16,886 nucleotides of DNA, taken from an uncultured Collinsella sp. GTDB lineage: Bacteria > Actinomycetota > Coriobacteriia > Coriobacteriales > Coriobacteriaceae. A program made the position numbers and the translations under genes. The stretch covers positions 1-16,886 of the forward strand of contig CAAELJ010000112.1 of the NCBI GenBank assembly GCA_900756725.1. The letters are read 5' to 3'. The notes beneath the pieces were generated by a model that ran no database searches, had not been told where the DNA came from, and worked only from the letters and a program-made list of their open reading frames with translations. This document shows, one piece after another, positions 1 through 6,709 of the stretch (its first letter is position 1; each line of letters starts with the position of its first letter).

Positions 1-76
1 AGACCATTGCTGCATTTTCTGAGCATCGGTACACGTTGCGTCTGCGCGAGCTACACTATCCCCTTAATAAGAATGC

Positions 77-82
77 GAGGAG
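77..82 (+). promoter_or_regulatory. Ribosome binding site that sets the exporter start
   Basis: GAGGAG lies 7 nt before the ATG at 90. This decides against the upstream in-frame TTG at 36, which has no comparable site. Confidence 0.75.
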
Positions 83-89
83 ATACGCC

Positions 90-1271
90 ATGCTATTTGT
101 AAATCGGCTGGTACATATGCTTGTTCCCGGCAGCGAAAGCGAGCCGGTCGATAACTCCTGCCGCACCAATGCGGGTTTTGCCGCAAGCCTCATCTGCATC
201 GGCCTCAACATCACGCTGTGCCTGGCCAAGGGCATAGCCGGTCTGCTCGCGGGCTCCGTCTCGCTTATCGCCGATGCCTTCAACAACCTTTCCGACGCCT
301 CGAGCAACATTGTGAGCCTGCTCGGATTCCGCCTTGCCAGCCGCCCGGCCGACGAGGAGCACCCCTATGGCCACGGCCGCTACGAGTACCTGGCGGGGCT
401 GTTTGTCGCCGTTCTCGTTTGCGCCGTCGGCATCAACCTGATCCTGGAGTCGGTCACCAAGATCATCAAGCCCTCCCCCACCGTGTATTCGGCGCTCTCC
501 ATGGCAGCCCTTGTCCTGTCCATGCTCGTCAAGTTTTGGATGGCGGCGTTCAACCGCACGCTCGGCAACCGCATCGATTCCGAGACGCTTATCGCCACGG
601 CGCAGGACTCCAAAAACGACGTCATTGCCTCGGCCTCGGTCCTGGCCGCAGCGCTTATTTCGCAGACGACCGGCTTTGACCTCGATGGCTGGGCAGGCCT
701 GGGCGTGGGCATCTTCATCTGCATCAGCGGCATGGGCCTGGTGCGCGACGCCATCAGCCCGCTGTTGGGGCAAGCGCCCGACCCCAAGCTCGTCCAGGCA
801 ATCCGCGACAAGATCATGTCGTATCCGCAGGTCCTAGGCACGCACGACCTCATGGTGCACGACTACGGTCCCGGCCGCCAGTTTGCCAGCGCACACGTGG
901 AAATGCCCGGCGAGGGCGATGCGTTTGAACATCACGAGATCCTGGACACCATCGAGCACGATATCAAACGGCAGATGGGCATCGGTATAACGCTACACTG
1001 CGACCCCATCGCCACCACCGGCGACGACCTGCGCGGCTGGGTCAAGCGCGGCATAGCGCAAATCGACCCCACGCTCTCCATCCATGACCTGCACGAGCAC
1101 GACGGGTTCGTTTCGTTTGACCTGGTGCGTCCCGACGGCTTTGACATATCCGACGAGGAGCTGCTGGAGCTCGTCACGCGCATCGTGCACGAGCGCCGGC
1201 CCGATGCCTCGTGCGTCGTCACATTTGACTCCGGCTTTAGCTCGCCCGAGCGTCCGGCCGAGCAGCTGTAA
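90..1271 (+). CDS. Cation diffusion facilitator metal exporter, MntE-like (probable Mn2+ efflux)
   Basis: A 393-residue inner-membrane metal/proton antiporter of the CDF family. Six membrane segments are visible at roughly residues 30-53, 56-80, 100-120, 132-155, 176-195 and 200-220. The transport site reads N65-x3-D69 in helix 2 (within DAFNNLSD) and D173-x3-D177 in helix 5 (DSKND). Zn/Cd members usually have His at some of these positions, whereas an N/D/D/D set is the pattern of Mn exporters such as pneumococcal MntE, so Mn2+ is the inferred substrate. The conserved HPYGHGRYEY loop lies at 91-100. A cytoplasmic dimerisation domain covers about 225-305 and is followed by a second domain of similar size (about 310-385), making the protein about 90 residues longer than a standard CDF. 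The ATG at 90 is preferred over an in-frame TTG at 36 because GAGGAG sits 7 nt upstream and the earlier codons look like leader. It is the only plus-strand gene here. Confidence 0.9.
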   Translation: MLFVNRLVHMLVPGSESEPVDNSCRTNAGFAASLICIGLNITLCLAKGIAGLLAGSVSLIADAFNNLSDASSNIVSLLGFRLASRPADEEHPYGHGRYEYLAGLFVAVLVCAVGINLILESVTKIIKPSPTVYSALSMAALVLSMLVKFWMAAFNRTLGNRIDSETLIATAQDSKNDVIASASVLAAALISQTTGFDLDGWAGLGVGIFICISGMGLVRDAISPLLGQAPDPKLVQAIRDKIMSYPQVLGTHDLMVHDYGPGRQFASAHVEMPGEGDAFEHHEILDTIEHDIKRQMGIGITLHCDPIATTGDDLRGWVKRGIAQIDPTLSIHDLHEHDGFVSFDLVRPDGFDISDEELLELVTRIVHERRPDASCVVTFDSGFSSPERPAEQL

Positions 1272-1279
1272 TCGACAGC

Positions 1280-1351
1280 AAAACGGGACGCAGGACCGCC
1301 GACCAACGCGCCTACGCGCCCGGTCACGCGATCCTGCGCCCCGTTTTTGTT
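1280..1351. terminator. Bidirectional intrinsic terminator between convergent genes
   Basis: The left arm at 1280-1297 starts with AAAACGGG and the right arm at 1330-1347 ends with CCCGTTTT. They pair over 18 positions with two mismatches. The right side continues into TTTTTG and the left side carries the matching A-run, so a U-tract forms on either strand. It serves the plus-strand exporter ending at 1271 and the minus-strand membrane protein ending at 1382. Confidence 0.8.
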
Positions 1352-1381
1352 TGCACTGCTAAGGCTCTATCCGCTCGACCG

Positions 1382-2368
1382 CTAGTTCCCCTGCGCGCCC
1401 GAAATGCCGTTTTGCAGGGCATCCCAGGCATTCGTTGCCATATCGCCCAAGTTCTGTGCGGTATCGCCGAGATTCTGAGCCGTGTCGCCCAGCTCTTGGG
1501 CCTTGTCTCCCAATTCCTGCGCCTTGTTGCTCAGGTCCTCCAGCATGTTGGAGCTCGAGCTGTCGGTGCCGCTTTGGCCGTCGGACGAGTTACCCGAGCT
1601 GTTCTTGTGCGTGAGTTGAATTTCAAGGTTACCGTTGTCGTTATAGTAGGCAGATGTGACGACCCAGTTGGCATCGACGACGGGCGTTGAGCCATCATCA
1701 GTCAGGACCACGGCATTCGAAAGATCGGCACCGCGCGACTTGAGGAGCTTCTTGGCGTTGGACCAGTACTGCCCCGGGATATCGCTCAGATCGACGGTGC
1801 TAGACGAGGCGGACTCGGTTTGCCCGGCAGTGGTATCGGCCGTTGAACTCCCCCGCTTGTTGAGCATGCCCGACACAATGGCGAACACAATCGAGAGGGC
1901 AAAGAAGATCGCCAGCACAATCAGGATTTTCTTGATCACACTCGACGAACGCGACGGCGTCTCTTCCTCGTCCTCACCATACTGCGGAATCGATTTGGGA
2001 TAGTCGCGATAAGGTTGGCGCGCATACGGATCGCGCGACTCATATCGAGGCTGGGCCTGTGCCGTGCGCGGCATATACGTCGTCTGCTGAGCCTGCGGAA
2101 TGGGATTTTGCGGCAGGTTGTTATAAGCATCCGTCGCCGCATTGCCATACGGGTCCGGCGCCGCATTGTCATACGGGTCCTGCGGTGCATAATCAAACGG
2201 ATCCCGTGGTGTATCGCCGTAGCCTATAACCCGTGTGGGTTCGGCAGACGTCTGCGTCGCGGCGGGGTCGGTATAACTGGGGTTGGGAACAACGCGAGTC
2301 GCATCGGCGCTATCGCCAGCCTGTGCGGAGCCATATCCGCCCATCACGGTCGTCTTGTCCTGGTCCAT
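1382..2368 (-). CDS. Single-pass membrane protein with Thr-motif tail, DPY repeats and PASTA-like extracellular domain
   Basis: A 328-residue protein that I cannot assign to a named family. Residues 1-140 are low-complexity and rich in Pro, Tyr, Asp and Thr. They hold three similar Thr-centred motifs (TTVMGG at 6-11, TRVVP at 24-28, TRVIGY at 45-50) and four octads of the DPYxNAAx type at 56-87. One membrane helix lies at about 146-168 and is preceded by KK, so the N-terminus should be cytoplasmic. Outside, after a Ser/Thr-rich linker, residues 195-255 (IPGQYWSNAKKLLKSRGA, then VVTSAY, then LEIQLTHK) follow the order of a PASTA domain: helix after a Pro-Gly turn, then strands. The C-terminus has a Ser/Gly/Asp-rich spacer and four AQxLGDx heptads (287-310), a likely short coiled coil. 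The start ATG has an AAAGGAAA site about 7 nt upstream. An envelope or signalling role is inferred: the Thr motifs resemble kinase/FHA-target sequences, and PASTA modules bind peptidoglycan. Confidence 0.8.
   Translation of the reverse strand: MDQDKTTVMGGYGSAQAGDSADATRVVPNPSYTDPAATQTSAEPTRVIGYGDTPRDPFDYAPQDPYDNAAPDPYGNAATDAYNNLPQNPIPQAQQTTYMPRTAQAQPRYESRDPYARQPYRDYPKSIPQYGEDEEETPSRSSSVIKKILIVLAIFFALSIVFAIVSGMLNKRGSSTADTTAGQTESASSSTVDLSDIPGQYWSNAKKLLKSRGADLSNAVVLTDDGSTPVVDANWVVTSAYYNDNGNLEIQLTHKNSSGNSSDGQSGTDSSSSNMLEDLSNKAQELGDKAQELGDTAQNLGDTAQNLGDMATNAWDALQNGISGAQGN
1439..1522 (-). repeat. Four tandem 21-bp units encoding AQxLGDx heptads
   Basis: Four in-frame 21-bp units encode AQELGDK, AQELGDT, AQNLGDT and AQNLGDM in the C-terminal tail of the membrane protein. 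Ala and Leu fall at heptad a/d spacing, which favours a helix with one hydrophobic stripe. The DNA units have diverged at third positions while the peptides stay nearly identical, which suggests selection on the protein and an older duplication. Confidence 0.8.
2108..2203 (-). repeat. Four 24-bp units encoding DPYxNAAx octads
   Basis: These units encode DPFDYAPQ, DPYDNAAP, DPYGNAAT and DAYNNLPQ in the cytoplasmic tail. The middle two are close at DNA level: 2136-2156 and 2160-2180 differ at one base, so that pair duplicated more recently than the outer ones. Confidence 0.75.
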
Positions 2369-2413
2369 GCAACGTTTCCTTTCCGTCGCCTGTAAGCATC
2401 AAGTTATCCATGC

Positions 2414-2419
2414 ATTCTA
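2414..2419 (-). promoter_or_regulatory. Possible -10 element for the membrane-protein gene
   Basis: On the minus strand the sequence reads TAGAAT, five of six matches to the -10 consensus, about 46 nt before the start codon. No good -35 box is present at 16-18 nt, so support is partial. Confidence 0.35.
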
Positions 2420-2485
2420 CCCGCGCAAAAGCCTATGACGGGCAAAGGCCGTCGGTATCTACAAGACATGCGCGTGCCTAAGGAT

Positions 2486-2523
2486 CAAAAAGCCCCGCCG
2501 GGCCTTGGTAGGCGCGGCGGGGC
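2486..2523 (-). terminator. Intrinsic terminator of fhs
   Basis: A perfect 9-bp GC stem, with arms at 2492-2500 and 2515-2523 (GCCCCGCCG type), is followed on the minus strand by CTTTTTGATCC. It lies 25-60 nt after the fhs stop, so it separates fhs from the membrane-protein gene. Confidence 0.85.
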
Positions 2524-2548
2524 GGGCAAGCGGCTATGAGCAGCGGGC

Positions 2549-4216
2549 TTAGAACAGGCCGGTGATGTTGCCGTCGTTGTCGACGTCGATGTTCTCTGCC
2601 GCGGGCACCTTGGGCAGGCCCGGCATAGTCAGGACGCTGCCAGTCAGCGCGACCACAAAGTGGGCACCGGCGGAAACCTTGAGCTCACGCACGGTGATGC
2701 GGAAGCCCTCGGGAGCGCCCAGGGCCTTGGCGTTGTCGCTAAAGCTGTACTGCGTCTTGGCGACGCACACCGGCAGGTTGCCAAAGCCGTTCTCGCGCAG
2801 CTCGGCGAGCTGGCGCTTGGCAGCCGGCGTAAAGTCGACACCATCGGCGCGGTAAACCTTGGTGGCGACGGCCTCGAGGGCATCGGCAACATCGGCGCCG
2901 TCTTCGTAGGCAAACTTGAGCTCGCTCGGCTGCTCGATCAGACGCATGACCTCGTCAGCCAAATCGAGCGCGCCCTCGCCGCCCTTGGCCCAGACCTCGG
3001 AAAGCTTAACGTTAACGCCGAGCTTCTGGCACTCGGACTCGATGAGCGCAAGCTCTGCCTCGGTGTCCGTCGGGAAGCGGTTGATGGCGACCACGCAGGG
3101 CAGACCATAAACGTTCTGGATGTTGTCGACGTGACGCAGCAGGTTGGGCATGCCGGCCTTGAGGGCCTCGAGGTTCTCGTCGCTAAGGTCGGCCTTGGCA
3201 ACACCGCCGTTGTACTTAAGCGCACGGGCGGTGGCGACAATCACGACGGCGCTGGGACGAACGCCCGTCATGCGACACTTGATGTCGAGGAACTTCTCGG
3301 CACCCAGATCGGCGCCAAAGCCTGCCTCGGTAATGGCGACATCACCAAAGCGCATGGCCATACGCGTGGCCATGATGGAGTTGCAGCCGTGGGCGATATT
3401 GGCGAAGGGACCGCCGTGGACAAATGCGGGCGTGCCCTCGAGCGTCTGCACCAAATTGGGCTTGAGCGCATCCTTAAGCAGCGCGGCCATGGCGCCCTGA
3501 GCCTTAAGGTCGCGGGCGCGGACGGGCTCGCCGGCATAGCTGTAGCCGACGACAATCTCGCCCAGGCGCTCCTTGAGGTCGTTGATGCTCGTGGATAAGC
3601 ACAGGATCGCCATGACCTCGGAGGCAACGGTGATATCGAAGCCGTCCTCGCGCGGCACGCCCTGAGCCTTGCCGCCGATGCCGTCGATAACATGGCGCAG
3701 CTGGCGGTCGTTCATGTCGACGACGCGCTTCCAGGTGATGCGCTTGACGTCGATACCGAGCTGGTTGCCCTGCTGAATATGGTTGTCGAGCATGGCGGCC
3801 AGCAGGTTATTGGCGGCACCGATAGCGTGGAAGTCGCCGGTAAAGTGCAGGTTGATGTCTTCCATGGGGATGACCTGGGCCCAACCGCCGCCGGCGGCGC
3901 CGCCCTTGACGCCAAAGACGGGGCCGAGCGAGGGCTCGCGCAGGGCCACAGCGCTCTTGACACCGCGACGGCGCAGGCCATCGGCCAGACCGATGGTCGT
4001 GGTGGTCTTGCCCTCGCCAGCGGGCGTGGGGTTGATGGCGGTCACGAGGACGAGCTTGGCCTGGTGATCGGTCGGCTCGTTGAGCAGCGAATAGTCGACC
4101 TTAGCCTTGTCGAAGCCGTACGGAATCAGGTGCTTTACGTCGACGCCGGCGTTCTTAGCCACCTCGGTAATGGGCAGCGGCGTGACGGAACGTGCGATTT
4201 CGATGTCAGTAGGCAT
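2549..4216 (-). CDS. fhs: Formate-tetrahydrofolate ligase (10-formyl-THF synthetase)
   Basis: This cytoplasmic enzyme joins formate to tetrahydrofolate with ATP to give 10-formyl-THF, which feeds purine synthesis, initiator-tRNA formylation and one-carbon exchange. At 555 residues it has the standard family length. The ATP loop PTPAGEGKT is at about 63-71, the family signature REPSLGPVFGVKGGAAGGG follows near 95-115, and the second signature VATARALKYNGG is present near the middle. The reading frame extends 20 codons further upstream, but the start at 4216 (MPTDIEIARS) matches known family N-termini and has AAAGGA 6 nt before it. It stands alone: an intergenic gap and a possible extended -10 promoter separate it from ruvB upstream, and a strong terminator follows. 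In gut anaerobes without a complete acetyl-CoA pathway this enzyme is usually assimilatory; whether that holds here cannot be seen from the window. Confidence 0.97.
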   Translation of the reverse strand: MPTDIEIARSVTPLPITEVAKNAGVDVKHLIPYGFDKAKVDYSLLNEPTDHQAKLVLVTAINPTPAGEGKTTTTIGLADGLRRRGVKSAVALREPSLGPVFGVKGGAAGGGWAQVIPMEDINLHFTGDFHAIGAANNLLAAMLDNHIQQGNQLGIDVKRITWKRVVDMNDRQLRHVIDGIGGKAQGVPREDGFDITVASEVMAILCLSTSINDLKERLGEIVVGYSYAGEPVRARDLKAQGAMAALLKDALKPNLVQTLEGTPAFVHGGPFANIAHGCNSIMATRMAMRFGDVAITEAGFGADLGAEKFLDIKCRMTGVRPSAVVIVATARALKYNGGVAKADLSDENLEALKAGMPNLLRHVDNIQNVYGLPCVVAINRFPTDTEAELALIESECQKLGVNVKLSEVWAKGGEGALDLADEVMRLIEQPSELKFAYEDGADVADALEAVATKVYRADGVDFTPAAKRQLAELRENGFGNLPVCVAKTQYSFSDNAKALGAPEGFRITVRELKVSAGAHFVVALTGSVLTMPGLPKVPAAENIDVDNDGNITGLF

Positions 4217-4256
4217 GGGCGGTCCTTTCGTTACCGGATGAGAAAAAGACCAATTC

Positions 4257-4265
4257 AGCATAGCA
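4257..4265 (-). promoter_or_regulatory. Possible extended -10 promoter of fhs
   Basis: The minus strand reads TGCTATGCT, a TGn extension plus a -10 hexamer with four of six consensus bases, about 40 nt before the fhs start. There is no convincing -35 box. The gap 4217-4362 holds no other clear signal, and I see no terminator for ruvB, so read-through from ruvCAB is also possible. Confidence 0.35.
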
Positions 4266-4362
4266 CGGGCGCGCAATAGTAAAACACCCGTAACCGATGA
4301 ATGGCGATATGTTTATCCAATGCTCAGCGATAGCCTACAGACTAGCCAAAACAAACCCGACT

Positions 4363-5430
4363 CTAAACGGCTGGCTCGATACCCAAATGCTCAAAGGTGC
4401 GAAGCGTTGCCTGACGGCCCTGGGGCGTGCGAATCATCAAGCCGCACTGCAGCAGATAGGGCTCATAGACATCCTCGAGCGTACCCGGGTCCTCGCCCAC
4501 CGCGCTGGCAAGGGTCGTCAGGCCCACGGCACGGCCGGAGAACGTCTTGGCGAGCGTCTCCAAGATGCGAATATCCATCCAGTCCAGACCAAGCTCATCA
4601 ATCTCGAAGAACTCGAGTGCCTGACGGCAAATATCAAGCTCAATAGGACCGTTGCCGCGCACCTGCGCATAGTCGCGCACGCGTTTGAGCAGACGGTTGG
4701 CCAGGCGCGGCGTGCCACGCGAACGCGAGCCGATCTCGAGCGCACTCGGATGGTCTATCGTCACGCCCAAGATGGTCGCCGAGCGGGTCACGATCTGGGC
4801 AAGCTCCTCGACCGTGTAGTAATCCAGGCGATACGAAATGCCAAAGCGGTCGCGCAGCGGGCCCGTGAGCATACCCGAGCGAGTCGTTGCCGCCACCAGC
4901 GTGAACTTAGGGATATCCAGGCGAATCGAGCGCGCCGCCGGACCCTTACCGATAACGATATCGAGCGCAAAGTCCTCCATCGCGGGATACAGAACTTCCT
5001 CGACCGAACGGTTGAGTCGGTGGATCTCGTCGATAAACAGTACGTCACCCGGCTGCAAGTTAGTCAGGATAGCCGCGAGGTCGCCGGTACGCGCAATGGC
5101 CGGGCCACTCGTCGTCTTGATCTGAGCGCCCAGCTCGTTGGCGATAACGGTAGCCAGCGTGGTCTTGCCCAGGCCCGGAGGACCCGAGAAGATCACGTGG
5201 TCGAGCGTCTCGCCACGGCTCTGCGCCGCCTCGATCAGCACGCGAAGGCTCTGCTTGATATGCTCCTGACCGCAGTAGTCGTCCAGGCGCTGGGGACGCA
5301 GGGTACGGTCGACATCGAGGTCTTCGGGCGTCAGCTCCGAGCCCGCCATGCGCTCACCGTGCGCCATGGATGCCGCCGGCGAGTTGCCGGGCGTCGCCCA
5401 CAGGTCCTGAGAGTCATCGGCTTCCCACAT
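4363..5430 (-). CDS. ruvB: Holliday junction branch-migration ATPase RuvB
   Basis: The hexameric AAA+ motor that drives branch migration of Holliday junctions together with RuvA. The 355-residue product carries Walker A GPPGLGKT at 83-90, Walker B LFIDEIH with D134/E135, sensor-1 region AATTRSG at about 180-186 and an arginine finger in PLRDRFG near R193. A winged-helix DNA-binding domain follows at about 270-350 (RILETLAKTFSGRAVGLTTLA region). A roughly 30-residue acidic/Ser-rich N-terminal extension precedes the usual start of homology, which makes it slightly longer than E. coli RuvB. The ATG at 5430 overlaps the ruvA stop as TGATG, indicating translational coupling. A GTG one codon earlier is an alternative start and would add one residue. 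It is the last gene of ruvC-ruvA-ruvB. Confidence 0.97.
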   Translation of the reverse strand: MWEADDSQDLWATPGNSPAASMAHGERMAGSELTPEDLDVDRTLRPQRLDDYCGQEHIKQSLRVLIEAAQSRGETLDHVIFSGPPGLGKTTLATVIANELGAQIKTTSGPAIARTGDLAAILTNLQPGDVLFIDEIHRLNRSVEEVLYPAMEDFALDIVIGKGPAARSIRLDIPKFTLVAATTRSGMLTGPLRDRFGISYRLDYYTVEELAQIVTRSATILGVTIDHPSALEIGSRSRGTPRLANRLLKRVRDYAQVRGNGPIELDICRQALEFFEIDELGLDWMDIRILETLAKTFSGRAVGLTTLASAVGEDPGTLEDVYEPYLLQCGLMIRTPQGRQATLRTFEHLGIEPAV

Positions 5431-6050
5431 CACGCATCCATTCCGAGTCGCTTAAGCGCCGCGCCGAGCAGATCCTCGACACGCATATCCTGCCCATCAT
5501 ACCCGCTCAGGGCAACCTCGGTCTCCTGAGGGCTAAAGCCCATGGAAAGGAGCGCCGCGCGGGCGTCATCGATCGCCGAGGGAGCGGCGGCGGGAACCGG
5601 CATCGCAACCTGACCGGGAATTACGTCGACCGGAACAAAGCCCTTGTCCTTGGCAAAGGTACTCTTGAGCTCCAAGATGAGGCGTTGGGCGGTCTTTTTG
5701 CCCACACCGGGCACCTTGGCCATGCCCTTGTCATCCTCGGCCATTACCAGGGAATACAGCTGTCCCACGGTATAGGTGGAAAGCACGGCAAGCGCCAGGC
5801 GTGGACCGACGCCCGAGACAGAAACGAGCCGATCGAACATCGTGCGCTCGTCCTTGGAAGCAAAGCCAAAAAGCGTCATGGCGTCCTCGCGCACCTGCAT
5901 GCGGGTATAGAGGCGAACCTCACCGCCGGGCGTAGGCAGCGTGGCGGCAGTGCTGCCCGAAATACCGAGCTCAAAGCCCACGCCCGACACATCGACGACG
6001 GCCGAGCTCATCGTGGCCTCGATAAGCGTTCCATGGAGCTGGGAGATCAT
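5430..6050 (-). CDS. ruvA: Holliday junction-binding protein RuvA
   Basis: RuvA tetramers bind the four-way junction and load RuvB rings. The 206-residue protein starts in the family manner (MISQLHGTL). It has an N-terminal OB fold (about 1-63), two helix-hairpin-helix motifs (SVSGVGPRLA at 77-86 and KVPGVGKKTAQR at 112-123) and, after a Pro/Ala-rich flexible linker (about 140-158), a UBA-like domain III (160-206) that contacts RuvB. The acidic pin residues E55 and D56 are visible in VREDAM. Its ATG overlaps the ruvC stop by one base (TGATG), and its own stop overlaps the ruvB ATG in the same way. Confidence 0.97.
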   Translation of the reverse strand: MISQLHGTLIEATMSSAVVDVSGVGFELGISGSTAATLPTPGGEVRLYTRMQVREDAMTLFGFASKDERTMFDRLVSVSGVGPRLALAVLSTYTVGQLYSLVMAEDDKGMAKVPGVGKKTAQRLILELKSTFAKDKGFVPVDVIPGQVAMPVPAAAPSAIDDARAALLSMGFSPQETEVALSGYDGQDMRVEDLLGAALKRLGMDA

Positions 6051-6571
6051 CAGTATCCGGTTCCTCTCTGTTGATAGAACTCGCCGCCGGTAAGCGCCCG
6101 GGTGCGGCTTAGGTTAACGTGACAGATGGCGCAAGCTAGGGCATCGGCGGCATGGTCTGGGTGAGGGTCGTGATCGAGCTGCGTGAGCGTGCGCACCATG
6201 TAGGCAACCTGCCGCTTGTCTGCGGCACCCGTGCCCACCACGGCCTGCTTAATCTGCATGGGCGTGTATTCGCCAATCTCGAGCGCGCATTCCGAAAGCG
6301 CCACGAGCGCGGCACCGCGGGCATGCGCCGTGGGGATGGCCGAGCGGACGTTAGCGCCAAAGTAGATGCTCTCGATAGCCGCGGTATCGGGACGGTAGCG
6401 TTCGACGACGCCCTTGAGGTCGTGGGCGATATGCGACAGGCGCACCGCGAGCGGGCTGCCCGCGCTGGTCTCGATACAACCGTAGGCACGGCAGCGAACC
6501 TCGCCACGTCGCTCCTCGATAATCCCCCAGCCCGTATGGGCCAAACCGGGGTCGATACCCAAAATGACCAA
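6050..6571 (-). CDS. ruvC: Holliday junction resolvase RuvC
   Basis: The dimeric endonuclease that cuts Holliday junctions symmetrically to finish recombination. The frame is open 19 codons further upstream, but I place the start at a TTG at 6571. That gives MVILGIDPG, the normal family N-terminus, with GGGGAGG 5 nt before it and a standard length of 173 residues. Catalytic residues are D7 (GIDPG), E67 (AIESIYF), H140 and D143 (DHAAD). Having His in place of the third acid matches the arrangement in Thermus RuvC and differs from E. coli (Asp). The gene leads the coupled ruvCAB set. A possible extended -10 element lies about 70-80 nt upstream. Confidence 0.96.
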   Translation of the reverse strand: MVILGIDPGLAHTGWGIIEERRGEVRCRAYGCIETSAGSPLAVRLSHIAHDLKGVVERYRPDTAAIESIYFGANVRSAIPTAHARGAALVALSECALEIGEYTPMQIKQAVVGTGAADKRQVAYMVRTLTQLDHDPHPDHAADALACAICHVNLSRTRALTGGEFYQQRGTGY

Positions 6572-6576
6572 GCCAA

Positions 6577-6583
6577 CCTCCCC
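6577..6583 (-). promoter_or_regulatory. Ribosome binding site deciding the ruvC TTG start
   Basis: GGGGAGG on the minus strand, 5 nt before TTG at 6571. It is the strongest such site near any in-frame start of this gene and supports the non-ATG start. Confidence 0.7.
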
Positions 6584-6641
6584 TCGCCTTTTTTCCAAGC
6601 GCAAGGCAAGGCCCCGCGCATCATTCACGAACGTCTGTTCT

Positions 6642-6650
6642 AGAATAACA
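6642..6650 (-). promoter_or_regulatory. Possible extended -10 promoter for ruvCAB
   Basis: The minus strand reads TGTTATTCT: a TGn extension followed by TATTCT, four of six consensus bases. A clear -35 box is missing. It sits in the 138-nt gap after the NAD-synthetase-like gene, where no convincing terminator is seen, so ruvCAB may also receive read-through. Confidence 0.4.
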
Positions 6651-6709
6651 CAACGGGGCCAAGACGCTTAGTTGAAGTATCGGGGTTGGGAGCGAATCCC
6701 ATCCCATAG

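Noticed and set aside
4217..4362. Possible riboswitch or leader RNA before fhs
   Set aside because: The gap is short and I found no conserved THF or purine riboswitch core, only a possible -10 element.
4297..5529. Plus-strand open frame of 410 codons opposite ruvB
   Set aside because: Antisense to ruvB. The Arg/His/Ala-rich translation shows no family features, and the start region has no ribosome site.
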